Program-made: the position numbers and the translations under genes
In this document: positions 23,237 to 32,566 of the stretch, in pieces
How positions within the stretch are numbered: the stretch's first letter is position 1
Layout: the number at the start of each line of letters is the position of its first letter
Notes under the pieces: model-generated
Seen by the model: only the letters and a program-made list of their open reading frames with translations
Databases searched by the model: none
What the model was told of the DNA's origin: nothing
NCBI GenBank assembly: GCA_966128725.1
Contig: CBHYLN010000046.1
Location: 1 to 35,187, forward strand
Length of the DNA: 35,187 bases
Source: JAFDZV01 sp966128725
GTDB taxonomy: Bacteria; Bacteroidota; Ignavibacteria; OLB7
Direction: 5' to 3'

Positions 23237-24646
23237 ATGCGCATTATTCTCAGTGTCGTTGTTGTTGTTGCCTTGATAACGGGTGGGCTGTGGTATGCCT
23301 CGGAATATTCGGGGCACTCGGCTGAATCGGTGCTGGGTTCGGATGAACTTGGATTTCAGCCGGTTGCCATCGACCCACTTTCCGGCGGGGGCACCAGCAT
23401 CCGCGACACCGGGCGCAATTCCTACGGGCGGTCGCCAGCCAACCTCACGGCGTTCGATACGCGCTGGCCTGTATTTGTTGAGGGGAAGACGGTGTTTGAG
23501 CGGAACTGGGGTACGCCGCGCGGCGGCCGAGCACTGTTGGGGCCGATGTTCAACGCAACGGCATGCAGCCAGTGCCATCGCCGCGATGGCCGAAGCCAGC
23601 CGCCGCTGCAACAGGGGGAGATTCCAGAGGGGCTGGCCTTCCGGCTGAGCGCCGGTGATAGCGGGCGGTCCCAATCGCCCGACCCGCTGTACGGCGAGCA
23701 GCTTGATTATTACGGTGCCAATGGTGCGCCCGGCGAGGGGAGTGTTGTCATCACTGATATTCCAGTCAACGGATCCTTCGCCGATGGAAGCGCATATATG
23801 CTTCAGCGCCCGATCTATCACTTCGCCAATCTTGCACACGGGCCGATGGGCCGTGATACCCGGGTATCGCCGCGAGTGGCCCCGGCGAACTTCGGGTTGG
23901 GCCTGCTGGAGATGATCCCCGAGCACGAAATTCAGGCCCTGGCCGATCCCGGCGACGCAGACAGAGACGGCATCTCCGGCCGTCCCAATTATGTGTACGA
24001 TTATCGGCTGCGGCGCATGGCCCTGGGGCGCTTTGGCTGGAAGGCCAACCAGCCGACGCTGGAGCAGCAGATCCTGAAGGCGTTCAGTCTGGACATAGGA
24101 ATTACCTCGACAATGTTTCCCGGTGACAGTGCCGCCGTGCAAGCAGGGCGTGGCGCAGGCCCGGAGCTGAGCGATACGGAGCGCGCGAGCATTCTGTTCT
24201 ACATGAAACTCCTTGCCGTGCCCAGGCAGCGCGATCCGCGGGACCTCTCCGTGTTGCGGGGCGCGGCGATTTTCCGTGGCATCGGCTGTGCTGGCTGCCA
24301 CGCCACCAGCTTCACCACCGGCGATGACCCTGCTTTCCCCGAGCTTTCGCGACAGACGATTCATCCCTACACCGATCTTCTGCTTCACGACATGGGCGAG
24401 GCCCTGGCCGACGACCGCCCGGACGGGCGCGCCGACGGGCGGGAGTGGCGCACGCCGCCGCTGTGGGGGATAGGGCTGTTGAAGGCGGTAAGCGGCCACA
24501 CGCGCCTTCTGCACGACGGGCGGGCGCGGAACATCGAGGAGGCAATCCTGTGGCACGCCGGCGAGGCGACTGCTTCGCAAACCCTGTATCGCCGGCTGCC
24601 GCGCACCGAACGCAGCGCGCTGCTGGCGTTTCTGGGTTCGTTGTGA
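23237..24646 (+). CDS. Di-haem oxidoreductase (DHOR / COG3488 thiol-oxidoreductase-like c-type cytochrome)
   Basis: A 469-residue protein started at MRIILSVVVVVALITGGLWYAS, with CGGGAG five or six bases upstream of the ATG. The N-terminus is a signal anchor placing the protein in the periplasm or outside. Two CxxCH haem c sites are present: CSQCH at 110-114 (FNATACSQCHRRDGR) and CAGCH near 350 (FRGIGCAGCHAT). The remaining pattern fits the DHOR family: NWGTPRGGRALLGPMFNATACSQCH, FADGSAYMLQRP, SPRVAPANFGLGLLEMIPE, DADRDGISGRPNYV and a C-terminal DLLLHDMGEALADDRPDGRADGREWRTPPLWGIG. The family is distantly related to MauG/di-haem peroxidases and in many bacteria lies next to iron-uptake (imelysin) genes; no imelysin is present here. 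The substrate is unknown. Confidence 0.92.
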   Translation: MRIILSVVVVVALITGGLWYASEYSGHSAESVLGSDELGFQPVAIDPLSGGGTSIRDTGRNSYGRSPANLTAFDTRWPVFVEGKTVFERNWGTPRGGRALLGPMFNATACSQCHRRDGRSQPPLQQGEIPEGLAFRLSAGDSGRSQSPDPLYGEQLDYYGANGAPGEGSVVITDIPVNGSFADGSAYMLQRPIYHFANLAHGPMGRDTRVSPRVAPANFGLGLLEMIPEHEIQALADPGDADRDGISGRPNYVYDYRLRRMALGRFGWKANQPTLEQQILKAFSLDIGITSTMFPGDSAAVQAGRGAGPELSDTERASILFYMKLLAVPRQRDPRDLSVLRGAAIFRGIGCAGCHATSFTTGDDPAFPELSRQTIHPYTDLLLHDMGEALADDRPDGRADGREWRTPPLWGIGLLKAVSGHTRLLHDGRARNIEEAILWHAGEATASQTLYRRLPRTERSALLAFLGSL

Positions 24647-24984
24647 GCAGGAGGGGGTGTACCACGTGCATGCGCCGTTGCGATGTACGGTGCAACGCCA
24701 TGGAGATCGCGAAAGGAGATTCCGCGCCAATTGTTTGGTCGAAAATTTGGCTCACCATGCATCGCCGACCATACGTGCCGTACACCGCCACAACGAGGAT
24801 TACCCCGGCTCATCTTTTTTTTGTGGAACCAAACGATGGTTGGTGCCTCCAATGGCCAAGCCAGCGAATCCGTTTGTGAACCTTTCGTGCCTGGCACATC
24901 ATCCCGCGAATGTCCTGAAGGCGTTGCCATCGGCTCCTGATGCGCATGCTGTCCCCCGTAACTGCAAATCGATGCGGACCGCAA
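24647..24984. other. Intergenic region before the YHYH operon
   Basis: A 338-base gap with no convincing gene. A weak CGTTGC/GCAACG hairpin lies about 25 bases after the DHOR stop. The promoter of the following operon is presumably here but I see no clear boxes. Confidence 0.45.
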
Positions 24985-26421
24985 ATGAAAGTTCAGCGAA
25001 TCATGAATCTGCTTCTCGCTGCCGTTGTGCTGGCCCTGGCCGTTGTATCCACCGAAGCACACGAGCTTGGTCATGACGGGATCTGGCATGCTCGGCGTTG
25101 GACCTTGCGCCACGGTACGTTCATGGCATCCTTCATGGCCATGCATGGTGCTTCGGTTATCCTCGAGTTACGTGATGGCCGTGTGCGGGCGATTCCGCTT
25201 GCCGAGCTTGGCCCATCAGATGTGGAATTTGTTGCGCGGCGCATGGATGCTCTTGCGCGACTGAACGGCGTGCGGCCGCCTGGCATGGCGCCGGAGCAGC
25301 ATGAACCACACGCGGTGGCGGGTATTCCCACGGCCGAACCCGGTGCGCCTGCGGTGCATTCGGTTGCCGGGCCGGCGCCACATGCGCCAGCCGTCTCCGT
25401 GGCTGGTTTTGCGACGGTTGCATTTGCAATGCTGATGATGTTCGCCTTACGTGCGTTCGTGAACCGGCGGCCCTCGGTGGCACCGCCGTCGCTCACCGTG
25501 TTCCCTGCCTCGGTGGTGCTTGTAGTGTGCCTGGTTGCCGTGTGCGCGGGTGTTCCGAATGCTCCGTTCCTTGTTGCGCCCACCGATCCGGCGACCATCG
25601 ATTCAACGTTCGCGCCGTTCAAGCCACGCGTGGCTACCAGATGGGACTCCACGTATTTCTACGTCGAGTCCGACGGAATGCCAACGGGGTTCCCACCGAT
25701 GGTCGGGATTACCGCATGGCAGCAGCAGGTGCCGATTCCGCAGGCCTATACAGGCGCCAATGCCTGGAGCATTCCGCTCAAGCCGGTTATCGCGGCTGCG
25801 CCGATCTCGACCGATACCGCGCTTTTCACCGGTGGGGTTGGGCTGGCGGTAAATGGCATCCCGGTTTTCAACGCGAAGAACAATCGCGGCGAGGATTCCT
25901 ATGCCATCGGGGAACTGGACACATGGGGTGGCCATTGCGGGCGGGCCGATGACTATCACTACCATATCGCGCCGCTTCATCTGCAGTCGGTTGTCGGGAC
26001 CACGCGGCCGATTGCGTGGGGATTGGATGGGTTTCCCGTGTACGGTGCGCTGGAGCCGGATGGCACGCCAATGCAGACGCTGGACGCCGCGCATGGCCAT
26101 CCGTGGGCAGGAGGGTATCACTATCACGGAACGATGACATACCCCTACATGATAGGAGCGATGCGCGGTGAGGTGCGTGTTGAGAACGACCAGATCGTTC
26201 CACAGCCTCGTGCGCGCGGCGCGCGACCGTTCACATCGCCGTTGCGCGGAGCAGCGATTACCGAGTTCGTGCGCTGCGGACCGGACCACTTCGCGTTGAA
26301 GTATGAGATCGACGGCCATCCATTCCGCGTGATCTATCAATGGGACAGCCTGGCCAATTACCGCTACACGTTCGTGGATTCCACCGGAGCTTCCCGTGTG
26401 GAGACATATAAGCGTCGATGA
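24985..26421 (+). CDS. SHD1-like plus YHYH-domain membrane protein
   Basis: A 478-residue protein started at MKVQRIMNLLLAAVVLALAVV (an ATG at residue 7 is the alternative). The signal peptide ends near STEAHE. Residues about 38-95, with RRWTLRHGTFMASF, GASVILELRDGRVRAIPLAELGPSDVEFVARR, fit the SHD1-like module common in exported proteins of Planctomycetes and relatives. A Pro/Ala/His-rich linker leads to two hydrophobic helices (about 136-158 and 170-192). The C-terminal half is a YHYH domain (PF14240) with GLAVNGIPVFN, HCGRADDYHYHIAP (YHYH at 324-327), AWGLDGFPVYG and GGYHYHGTMTYPYMIGAMRGEV (second YHYH at 378-381). The His clusters suggest metal binding. It is the first of five closely spaced genes. 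Confidence 0.88.
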   Translation: MKVQRIMNLLLAAVVLALAVVSTEAHELGHDGIWHARRWTLRHGTFMASFMAMHGASVILELRDGRVRAIPLAELGPSDVEFVARRMDALARLNGVRPPGMAPEQHEPHAVAGIPTAEPGAPAVHSVAGPAPHAPAVSVAGFATVAFAMLMMFALRAFVNRRPSVAPPSLTVFPASVVLVVCLVAVCAGVPNAPFLVAPTDPATIDSTFAPFKPRVATRWDSTYFYVESDGMPTGFPPMVGITAWQQQVPIPQAYTGANAWSIPLKPVIAAAPISTDTALFTGGVGLAVNGIPVFNAKNNRGEDSYAIGELDTWGGHCGRADDYHYHIAPLHLQSVVGTTRPIAWGLDGFPVYGALEPDGTPMQTLDAAHGHPWAGGYHYHGTMTYPYMIGAMRGEVRVENDQIVPQPRARGARPFTSPLRGAAITEFVRCGPDHFALKYEIDGHPFRVIYQWDSLANYRYTFVDSTGASRVETYKRR

Positions 26422-26480
26422 AGAAACGGTACCGCGACGTACGAACCGGCCGCGATCGAAAGAACTTTCAGGAGATATCC

Positions 26481-27773
26481 GTGCTACCGAACAGGGTGCG
26501 ATCCACCAGCGCAAACGCGCTGTTGATGACGATGCTTATTACCGCATTGATTGGTGTGGCCCTGGTGCTGCCGACCCATGCCCAGCCTGCCGGCACCAGG
26601 CCGGCCGATGTGCCATCGATAACGAGGGGGCGAGGGACGGCGGTTGATACCAACCTGCTCCCGGGATGCTCAGGGGCGAGGGTAAGCGCTGTTGGTACGA
26701 TCCGGGCGACCGACGGGACGATGTGGACTGTACCGGCCGAGAACGGTTTCGCGACCGCCCCGAAGGCAACCGATCTGTACAACGATTGCAGCGGCGTTCG
26801 GCTGCCGAACATCGGCGCGTTGGACACCGGTCGCGTGCCGATTGTGACGGTTGATCCGGAGGGTGATGTGGTAACCGGATATCTGTTCGCCGACAATTAT
26901 TTCGAGCTGTTTGTGAACGGCGTGCTGGTTGCAGTTGATCCAGTTCCGTTCACGCCGTTCAACTCATGTGTCGTGCGGTTTCGCGTGCGGCGCCCGTACA
27001 CGATCGCCGCGAAGCTGGTGGACTGGGAGGAGAATCTTGGTCTCGGGTCGGAGGCCAATCGCGATGACCAGTTCCATCCTGGCGACGGTGGCTTCATTGC
27101 GAGCTTCAGCGATGGCACCGTGACCGACGCGAGCTGGCGTGCGCAGACCTACTATATCGCACCGCTGGCCGATTCGGTGAGCGTCGTTACCAAACCGGAC
27201 GGCACACGCTCGACGGCCGGGTTGGCCGATCCGAACTGCGACGGCGAATGTTACGCGGCACATTATCCGATCCCCGAGGGGTGGAATCTCCCCGCCTTCG
27301 ATGCCGGCACCTGGCCCGCCGCCGCGACCTACACCGAGGCCGTTGTCGGAGTTGACAACAAGCCGGCATACACCAACTTCGTTGAGCAGTTCGGCGGCTC
27401 CGGTGCGCGGTTCATTTGGTCGTCGAACCTCGTGCTGGACAATCTTGTGCTGGTGCGCAAAACGGTAGGTGAAGTATCCGGGGTCGCCGCTGTTGAGCCA
27501 TCCCGCGCCGGATTCGAGGTGGTCCCGAATCCCATTGAAGGTGATGCGGTGTTGCATCTGGTAATGCCGTCGGATGGGTGGGTGTCGATCGGACTCTTCG
27601 ACGCAGTTGGCCGGCGTGTCCGGACCGTGATGAACGCGTTCCTTCCGGCCGGTGAGCACTCGGTGGCATGGAGTCCGCGCTTGGAAAGCGACGGCATACC
27701 GGCAGGGGCGTACGTTCTGCGCATGGACTCACCGTGCCATGTGGAGCACCAATTGATCTATGTCCGCCGCTGA
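26481..27773 (+). CDS. Secreted T9SS cargo protein with jelly-roll-like domain
   Basis: A 430-residue protein when started at GTG 26481, chosen because AGGAG lies seven bases upstream and gives a normal signal peptide (MLPNRVRSTSANALLMTMLITALIG, ending THAQ). An ATG at 26418 overlaps the previous stop but would put 21 extra basic residues before the signal. The mature protein has paired cysteines (LPGCSG, YNDCSGV) and a beta-rich core including GYLFADNYFELFVNGVLVAVDPVPFTPFNS and YTIAAKLVDWEENLGLGSE, which resembles galactose-binding-like jelly rolls. HPGDGGFIASFSDGTVTDASW follows. The C-terminus (VVPNPIEGDAVLHLVMP to IPAGAYVLRMD) is a T9SS sorting domain. It sits between a YHYH protein and phosphoesterases, so a role in the same secreted function is inferred. 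Confidence 0.85.
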   Translation: MLPNRVRSTSANALLMTMLITALIGVALVLPTHAQPAGTRPADVPSITRGRGTAVDTNLLPGCSGARVSAVGTIRATDGTMWTVPAENGFATAPKATDLYNDCSGVRLPNIGALDTGRVPIVTVDPEGDVVTGYLFADNYFELFVNGVLVAVDPVPFTPFNSCVVRFRVRRPYTIAAKLVDWEENLGLGSEANRDDQFHPGDGGFIASFSDGTVTDASWRAQTYYIAPLADSVSVVTKPDGTRSTAGLADPNCDGECYAAHYPIPEGWNLPAFDAGTWPAAATYTEAVVGVDNKPAYTNFVEQFGGSGARFIWSSNLVLDNLVLVRKTVGEVSGVAAVEPSRAGFEVVPNPIEGDAVLHLVMPSDGWVSIGLFDAVGRRVRTVMNAFLPAGEHSVAWSPRLESDGIPAGAYVLRMDSPCHVEHQLIYVRR

Positions 27774-27817
27774 ACCCTTTTGGAAACGCGCTGTAATAAC
27801 ACAGGAGACAGAGCTTC

Positions 27818-29506
27818 ATGATCCGCTGTTTCGCTATCGCGATACTACTGTGTACGCTGCCTCTGCTGCGGCTTCGGTCACAGACAATGACGGAGATTCT
27901 GGGCCGCCCCACCGATGCCTCGGTGACGCTGAGTGTGCTGTTCGACGCACACTGCGAAGCCTATGTTGAGTATGGTGAGGTGAAGGGTGAATATCCCGGC
28001 ACAACGTCGGCGGCGGCGGCGCAGGCCGGCGTGCCGCTCGAGATTGTTGTCGGCGGCCTGAAGGCCAACACCCGCTACTATTATCGTACACGGTATCGCC
28101 GTTCCGGCGACGCGACATTTGCCGCCGGTGACGCGCGCACGTTCCACACGCAGCGGGAGCGCGCCAGCACATTCCGTTTCACGATTCAAGCGGACGCGCA
28201 CCTGTACGACAAGAAGGGCGTTCGGCGCATGATGGATATCACGATGCGCAATCATGCCGCCGACAGCGCCGACTTCATGTTCGATCTAGGCGATACGTTC
28301 GGCGATGATCATACTCCGGATGTCACCACCGATGCCGACATGCGCCAACTGCATCTGGACTATCGCCCTGTGTTCGGCTCGGTGTGCCACTCGTCTCCGC
28401 TGTTCCTGTGCCTTGGCAACCACGAGGGCGAGAATGGATATTATCTGAAGCAGACTCCGCCGAACAACATCGCCGTGTATGGGACGCGGTGGCGCACCTT
28501 CTACTATCCCAATCCGGTGCCGGACGGCTTCTACACCGGCAATCCCGAGGAGGAAGGAAACGGTATCGGGCGACCGCAGAACTATTACGCGTTTCGTTGG
28601 GGCGATGCGCTGTTCGTTGTGCTCGACGCCTACCGGTACGGTACCACGAGCGCGAAGCCCCGTGGCTGGGATTGGACGTTGGGGGAGGCGCAGTACCAGT
28701 GGTTCAGGCGCACGCTTGAAGCGAGCGACGCCAAATACAAGTTCGTGTTTGCGCACCATATGCTCGGCGAAACCCGTGGCGCGGCCACCAGCGTTCCGTT
28801 GTACGAGTGGGGCGGCTACGAAGGCAACAAGCGTGTGTGGGGATTTTCCACCAACCGGCCCGGCTGGGCGAAGCCGATTCATCAGCTCATGGTCGACAAT
28901 GGTGTTACCGTGTTCTTTCAGGGGCACGACCACCTGTACGCCAAGGAACAGGTTGATGGCCTGGTGTACCATGAAGTGCCGATGCCAAGCGATTCCACCT
29001 ACGAAATCGGCGTGCTGGCCAACGCCGACGCGTACACCGATGTCACGATGCGTGGCGCCGGCCACATACGTGTGACCGTTGCGCCCGACAGTGTCCTGGT
29101 GGAATTCGTGCGCGCATGGCTGCCGGAGGACGAAACCGGAGGCAGCAAGAATGCCGAGGTTGCGCACGCGTATACGGTGATGGCCCGCGGGCGATCGGCG
29201 GTGCCGCATGCCGATCCGCTTTCCTTCCGTCTTGCGCGAAGCCGGCCGAACCCCGCGCATACCCAGGCCGAGATCTCCTTCCAGATTGGGCAGCCAGGCC
29301 ATGTCTCGCTGGTGATTTACGATATCGCCGGCAACAGGGTCAGGACGTTGTGCGACAAAATCCTGTATCCCGACGAACCGGAGGATTTCACGTTCACATG
29401 GGACGGTATGTCGGATGCCGGCGTGCCTGCCGTGTCGGGCGTGTACTACTATGAACTTCAGGCGGGTGATCACCGCGAGGTGCAACGACTTATACTGGCA
29501 CGATGA
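27818..29506 (+). CDS. Secreted metallophosphoesterase with T9SS sorting domain, paralogue 1
   Basis: A 562-residue protein. AGGAGA lies upstream of the ATG and the signal peptide ends at RLRSQ. Residues about 25-115 form a fibronectin-III-like N-terminal domain of the purple-acid-phosphatase type (YVEYGEVKGEYPG, GLKANTRYYYRTRYR). The catalytic calcineurin-like domain shows the metal motifs in order: DAH (126-128), DLGD (156-159), GNHE (200-203), HH (313-314) and GHDH (369-372). The C-terminal 90 residues (SRPNPAHTQAEISFQI, SLVIYDIAGNRVRTL, GVPAVSGVYYYELQAG) are a T9SS/FlgD-like sorting domain. Release of phosphate from extracellular esters or nucleotides is the likely activity. The next gene starts within its stop codon. 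Confidence 0.93.
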   Translation: MIRCFAIAILLCTLPLLRLRSQTMTEILGRPTDASVTLSVLFDAHCEAYVEYGEVKGEYPGTTSAAAAQAGVPLEIVVGGLKANTRYYYRTRYRRSGDATFAAGDARTFHTQRERASTFRFTIQADAHLYDKKGVRRMMDITMRNHAADSADFMFDLGDTFGDDHTPDVTTDADMRQLHLDYRPVFGSVCHSSPLFLCLGNHEGENGYYLKQTPPNNIAVYGTRWRTFYYPNPVPDGFYTGNPEEEGNGIGRPQNYYAFRWGDALFVVLDAYRYGTTSAKPRGWDWTLGEAQYQWFRRTLEASDAKYKFVFAHHMLGETRGAATSVPLYEWGGYEGNKRVWGFSTNRPGWAKPIHQLMVDNGVTVFFQGHDHLYAKEQVDGLVYHEVPMPSDSTYEIGVLANADAYTDVTMRGAGHIRVTVAPDSVLVEFVRAWLPEDETGGSKNAEVAHAYTVMARGRSAVPHADPLSFRLARSRPNPAHTQAEISFQIGQPGHVSLVIYDIAGNRVRTLCDKILYPDEPEDFTFTWDGMSDAGVPAVSGVYYYELQAGDHREVQRLILAR

Positions 29507-31269
29507 ACACCATGATGACAATGCGTAACTCAAGGGCCGGAAATGCCGGCGGCGGATGGATCGGCACGGCGCTTGTCGCGCTTGCGCTGTTGGCGTGTAC
29601 CGCACCAACGGTGCATGCCCAGGTGGTCCAATTCCCGATGCAGCAGATGCTTGGGCGCCCAACGGATCGCTCGGTAACGGTGAACCTGTTGGCCGATGCC
29701 GAACTGGAGGTCTACGCCGAGTACGGTCTCACGGCGGGAGCGTATTCCGGCCGGACCGAGGCGCGGACGTATTCCGCGAAGATACCCATCGAGTTCGTGA
29801 TCGGCGGCCTGGAGCCGAACACCGCCTACGTGTACCGCGTTCGGTATCGGCGACCCGGCGTGGCCGCATTCGACAGCCTGGCCGAACACCGCTTCCACAC
29901 ACAGCGTGCGCGTGCCAGCACGTTCACGTTCACCGTACAGGCCGATCCGCATCTGGACGAGCAGTCCGATACGATGGTCTATCGTGCATGCCTGGGCAAT
30001 CAGCTTGCCGGCGCTCCGGATTTCATGATCGACCTGGGCGACATCTTCATGTCCGACAAGCTCACGAAGCCGATCACCCGCGACAGCGTGGACTATCGCC
30101 ACCGGTACCAACGCACGTTCTACGATCGGATCTGCGGCTCGGTGCCGCTGTTTATTGCGTTAGGCAATCACGAGGGCGAGGCGATGTTCCTGGCGAAGTC
30201 CGACTCGAACAACGTCGCGGTCTGGGGCACGAAGTTGCGCACGCTGTACTACCCCAATCCGTCCCCGGATGGATTCTACACCGGCGACACCACCGAGCAT
30301 CCGTTCGTGGGCCGGCGCGAGAATTACTACGCGTTCGAATGGGGCAGCGCATTGTTCGTGGTGATCGATCCGTACTGGTACACCACCACGAAGCCGGGCC
30401 GCGACCTGAACACGAATTGGAATTGGACGCTGGGCCGCACGCAGTACGAGTGGCTGCGACGCACGCTCCAGATGAGCAAGGCACCGTTCAAATTCATATT
30501 CACCCATCAACTTGTCGGCGGCGTGGCCGAAGGGCGGGGTGGCGCCGAGGCCGCACCCTTTTTCGAGTGGGGCGGATTAAACGCCGACACCACGGGCGGG
30601 TTCGCCTCGAATCGTCCGGGGTGGTATGCGCCCATTCACCAGCTCTGCGTGGAAAATGGGGTGAACATCGTTTTCCACGGGCACGACCATTTCTTTGCCC
30701 GCCAGGAGCTGGACGGCGTTATCTATCAACTGGTGCCGCAGCCCAGCCATCCCCAATTCAAGGTTGCCAGCAGCGACTCGGCGTACGGCTACCATCAGGG
30801 GTTGATCCTCCCCAATTCCGGGCATCTGCGCGTGACGGTGGGCGCCGACGCCGCACAGGTGGACTATGTGCGCGCATACAAACCCGCCGATGAAACCGGC
30901 GGGCGCCACAACGGCGACATCTCCGCGACCTATACGATTACCGCGGCGCCGGCATCCGTCAACAACGAACCGTTGGTGTGGCGCCGCGCCTACGACGATG
31001 AGATAATCTTCCCGAATCCCTTCTCCGCGCAATCGGTGATCCGGTTCAGACTGCTGGAGCCGGACAATATCGGGCTGAGCGTATATGATGCGTCCGGTGC
31101 TCGTGTGCGTACGCTGCTGGAGCGCCGGCACATGGAGCCGGGCGAGTTCTCCACGGTGTGGGACGGCCGCGACGACGCTGGAGCCGAGCTCCCGTCCGGG
31201 ACGTATTACTATGGCCTGGAGGGGACGGTTGGAATGCCCGCGATGTACAAGATCATCCTGACACGTTGA
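29503..31269 (+). CDS. Secreted metallophosphoesterase with T9SS sorting domain, paralogue 2
   Basis: A 588-residue protein. Its ATG overlaps the upstream stop (ATGA), so translation is coupled. A longer N-region precedes the signal helix (GGGWIGTALVALALLACTAPTVHAQ). Domain order matches paralogue 1: fibronectin-III-like domain, then DPH (148-150), DLGD (177-180), GNHE (221-224), a TH pair (FTHQLVGG) where paralogue 1 has HH, and HGHDH later. The replacement of the first His of the HH pair by Thr leaves one conserved His, so the metal site should still form. The C-terminus (IFPNPFSAQSVIRFRL to LPSGTYYYGLEG) is a sorting domain. Co-translation suggests the two enzymes work on related substrates. 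Confidence 0.93.
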   Translation: MNTMMTMRNSRAGNAGGGWIGTALVALALLACTAPTVHAQVVQFPMQQMLGRPTDRSVTVNLLADAELEVYAEYGLTAGAYSGRTEARTYSAKIPIEFVIGGLEPNTAYVYRVRYRRPGVAAFDSLAEHRFHTQRARASTFTFTVQADPHLDEQSDTMVYRACLGNQLAGAPDFMIDLGDIFMSDKLTKPITRDSVDYRHRYQRTFYDRICGSVPLFIALGNHEGEAMFLAKSDSNNVAVWGTKLRTLYYPNPSPDGFYTGDTTEHPFVGRRENYYAFEWGSALFVVIDPYWYTTTKPGRDLNTNWNWTLGRTQYEWLRRTLQMSKAPFKFIFTHQLVGGVAEGRGGAEAAPFFEWGGLNADTTGGFASNRPGWYAPIHQLCVENGVNIVFHGHDHFFARQELDGVIYQLVPQPSHPQFKVASSDSAYGYHQGLILPNSGHLRVTVGADAAQVDYVRAYKPADETGGRHNGDISATYTITAAPASVNNEPLVWRRAYDDEIIFPNPFSAQSVIRFRLLEPDNIGLSVYDASGARVRTLLERRHMEPGEFSTVWDGRDDAGAELPSGTYYYGLEGTVGMPAMYKIILTR

Positions 31270-31292
31270 TGCTGGGGTTACTGGAGATACGC

Positions 31293-32561
31293 ATGAAGAC
31301 AAACACGTACCGCAATTCGTTGATGGCCGCCATGCTCGTGCTGGTGGTGTGCTTGCCGCTTGCGGCGCAACCGATCGCGCGCACCATCAAGCGCCTGCCG
31401 GATACCGGGCAGACCGGGGATTACACCCCGACACGCGGCGAGGACAGCGATTACAATATCAACCCGCCGGGCTTTCTGGTGCAGGGAGGCGTGGCGATCG
31501 ACACCGTTACCACGTTGATGTGGCAGCGAACCGATGGCGGAGAGATGACCGTGGAGCAGGCGATGGCCTACTGCGATACGCTTACGCTTGGCGGCTACGA
31601 CGACTGGCGCCTTCCGGCCAGCCACGAGCTGTTCAGTATTCAGAATCTCGGGAACTCGAACCCGGCGCTTAACACGGCCGTGTTCACGGCAAGCGGCGCG
31701 GAGTATTGGTGGTCGGCGGACCGGCACGCCACCGACTCGAACCGTGTGTGGGCCACGAATGCCGGCGGAGGCATCGGGCCGCATCCGAAAACCGAGACGA
31801 TCGGCGCCGGTGGTAACAAGCGCTTTCACGTGCGCGCTGTTCGCAACACCCAGAATCTGGGCACCGTGGCGCGGTACTTCACCGACAACGGTGACCAGAC
31901 CGTTACCGACAACATGACCGGGCTTACCTGGCAGCAGTTCTGTGTACCGGAACTGCTGACGTGGGAGGAAGCGCTGCGTGCGGCAGATACGATGCAGCTT
32001 GCGGGCCATGCGGACTGGCGGCTGCCATCGATCCGCGAGCTTCAGTCGCTGAACCGCGAGGCCCGGCTGAGCCCGTCGGTGGAGTTGCTGTACTTCCCCT
32101 GTGTTGCCGGCGCGGACAAGCTGTGGTCCTCCACGACGCTGATGGGACAGGGTTTCACGCGCGCGTGGCTTTTGCAGGCCGACGTGGGTATCGTGACGTA
32201 CGATCTGAAAACGGCTCGATGCAAGGTGCTCTGCGTGCGCGGTGGAACCGAGGGCACTACTAGTGTCCGGAGCGCGCGGCTGGATCAACTGGCGTGTATC
32301 GTTACGCCCAACCCGGCGCACGGGGGAGTGGAGATCGGCTACGGCACCGATTGCGCGTGCATGGCGTATATCACCGTGACCGACGCCCGTGGCCGCACGG
32401 TTGCGTCGTGGGCGACGCGCGCCGGCGACGCGGGCCGCTGGACCCAGCCATGGGAGACCGCCAACATCCCGAGCGGCCTATACTACTGCACGGTACAACG
32501 TGTGAGCCTCGCCGGCACGGAGTTGGCGCGCAATGTGGCGCGGATTGTGGTGGTACACTGA
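31293..32561 (+). CDS. Secreted DUF1566 (Lcl C-terminal-like) protein with T9SS sorting domain
   Basis: A 422-residue protein started at MKTNTYRNSLMAAMLVLVVCLPLAAQ, with GGAG seven bases before the ATG. Two tandem DUF1566 domains are visible: one with TLMWQRTDGGEMTVEQAMAYCDTLTLGGYDDWRLPASHELFSI (about 72-215) and one with GLTWQQFCVPELLTWEEALRAADTMQLAGHADWRLPSIRELQSL (about 235-355). Both carry the DDWRLP/ADWRLP signature and each ends in a VRAVR/LCVRGG strand. The fold is C-type-lectin-like and occurs in surface adhesins and secreted binding proteins. The last 60 residues (VTPNPAHGGVEIGYG to IPSGLYYCTVQ) are a sorting domain. It is the last gene of the operon, 23 bases after the second phosphoesterase, and is followed by a strong hairpin. 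Confidence 0.9.
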   Translation: MKTNTYRNSLMAAMLVLVVCLPLAAQPIARTIKRLPDTGQTGDYTPTRGEDSDYNINPPGFLVQGGVAIDTVTTLMWQRTDGGEMTVEQAMAYCDTLTLGGYDDWRLPASHELFSIQNLGNSNPALNTAVFTASGAEYWWSADRHATDSNRVWATNAGGGIGPHPKTETIGAGGNKRFHVRAVRNTQNLGTVARYFTDNGDQTVTDNMTGLTWQQFCVPELLTWEEALRAADTMQLAGHADWRLPSIRELQSLNREARLSPSVELLYFPCVAGADKLWSSTTLMGQGFTRAWLLQADVGIVTYDLKTARCKVLCVRGGTEGTTSVRSARLDQLACIVTPNPAHGGVEIGYGTDCACMAYITVTDARGRTVASWATRAGDAGRWTQPWETANIPSGLYYCTVQRVSLAGTELARNVARIVVVH

Positions 32562-32566
32562 AAGGC

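Noticed and set aside
28286..29662. 458-residue minus-strand ORF
   Set aside because: Antisense to the phosphoesterase genes, which show complete catalytic motifs on the plus strand.
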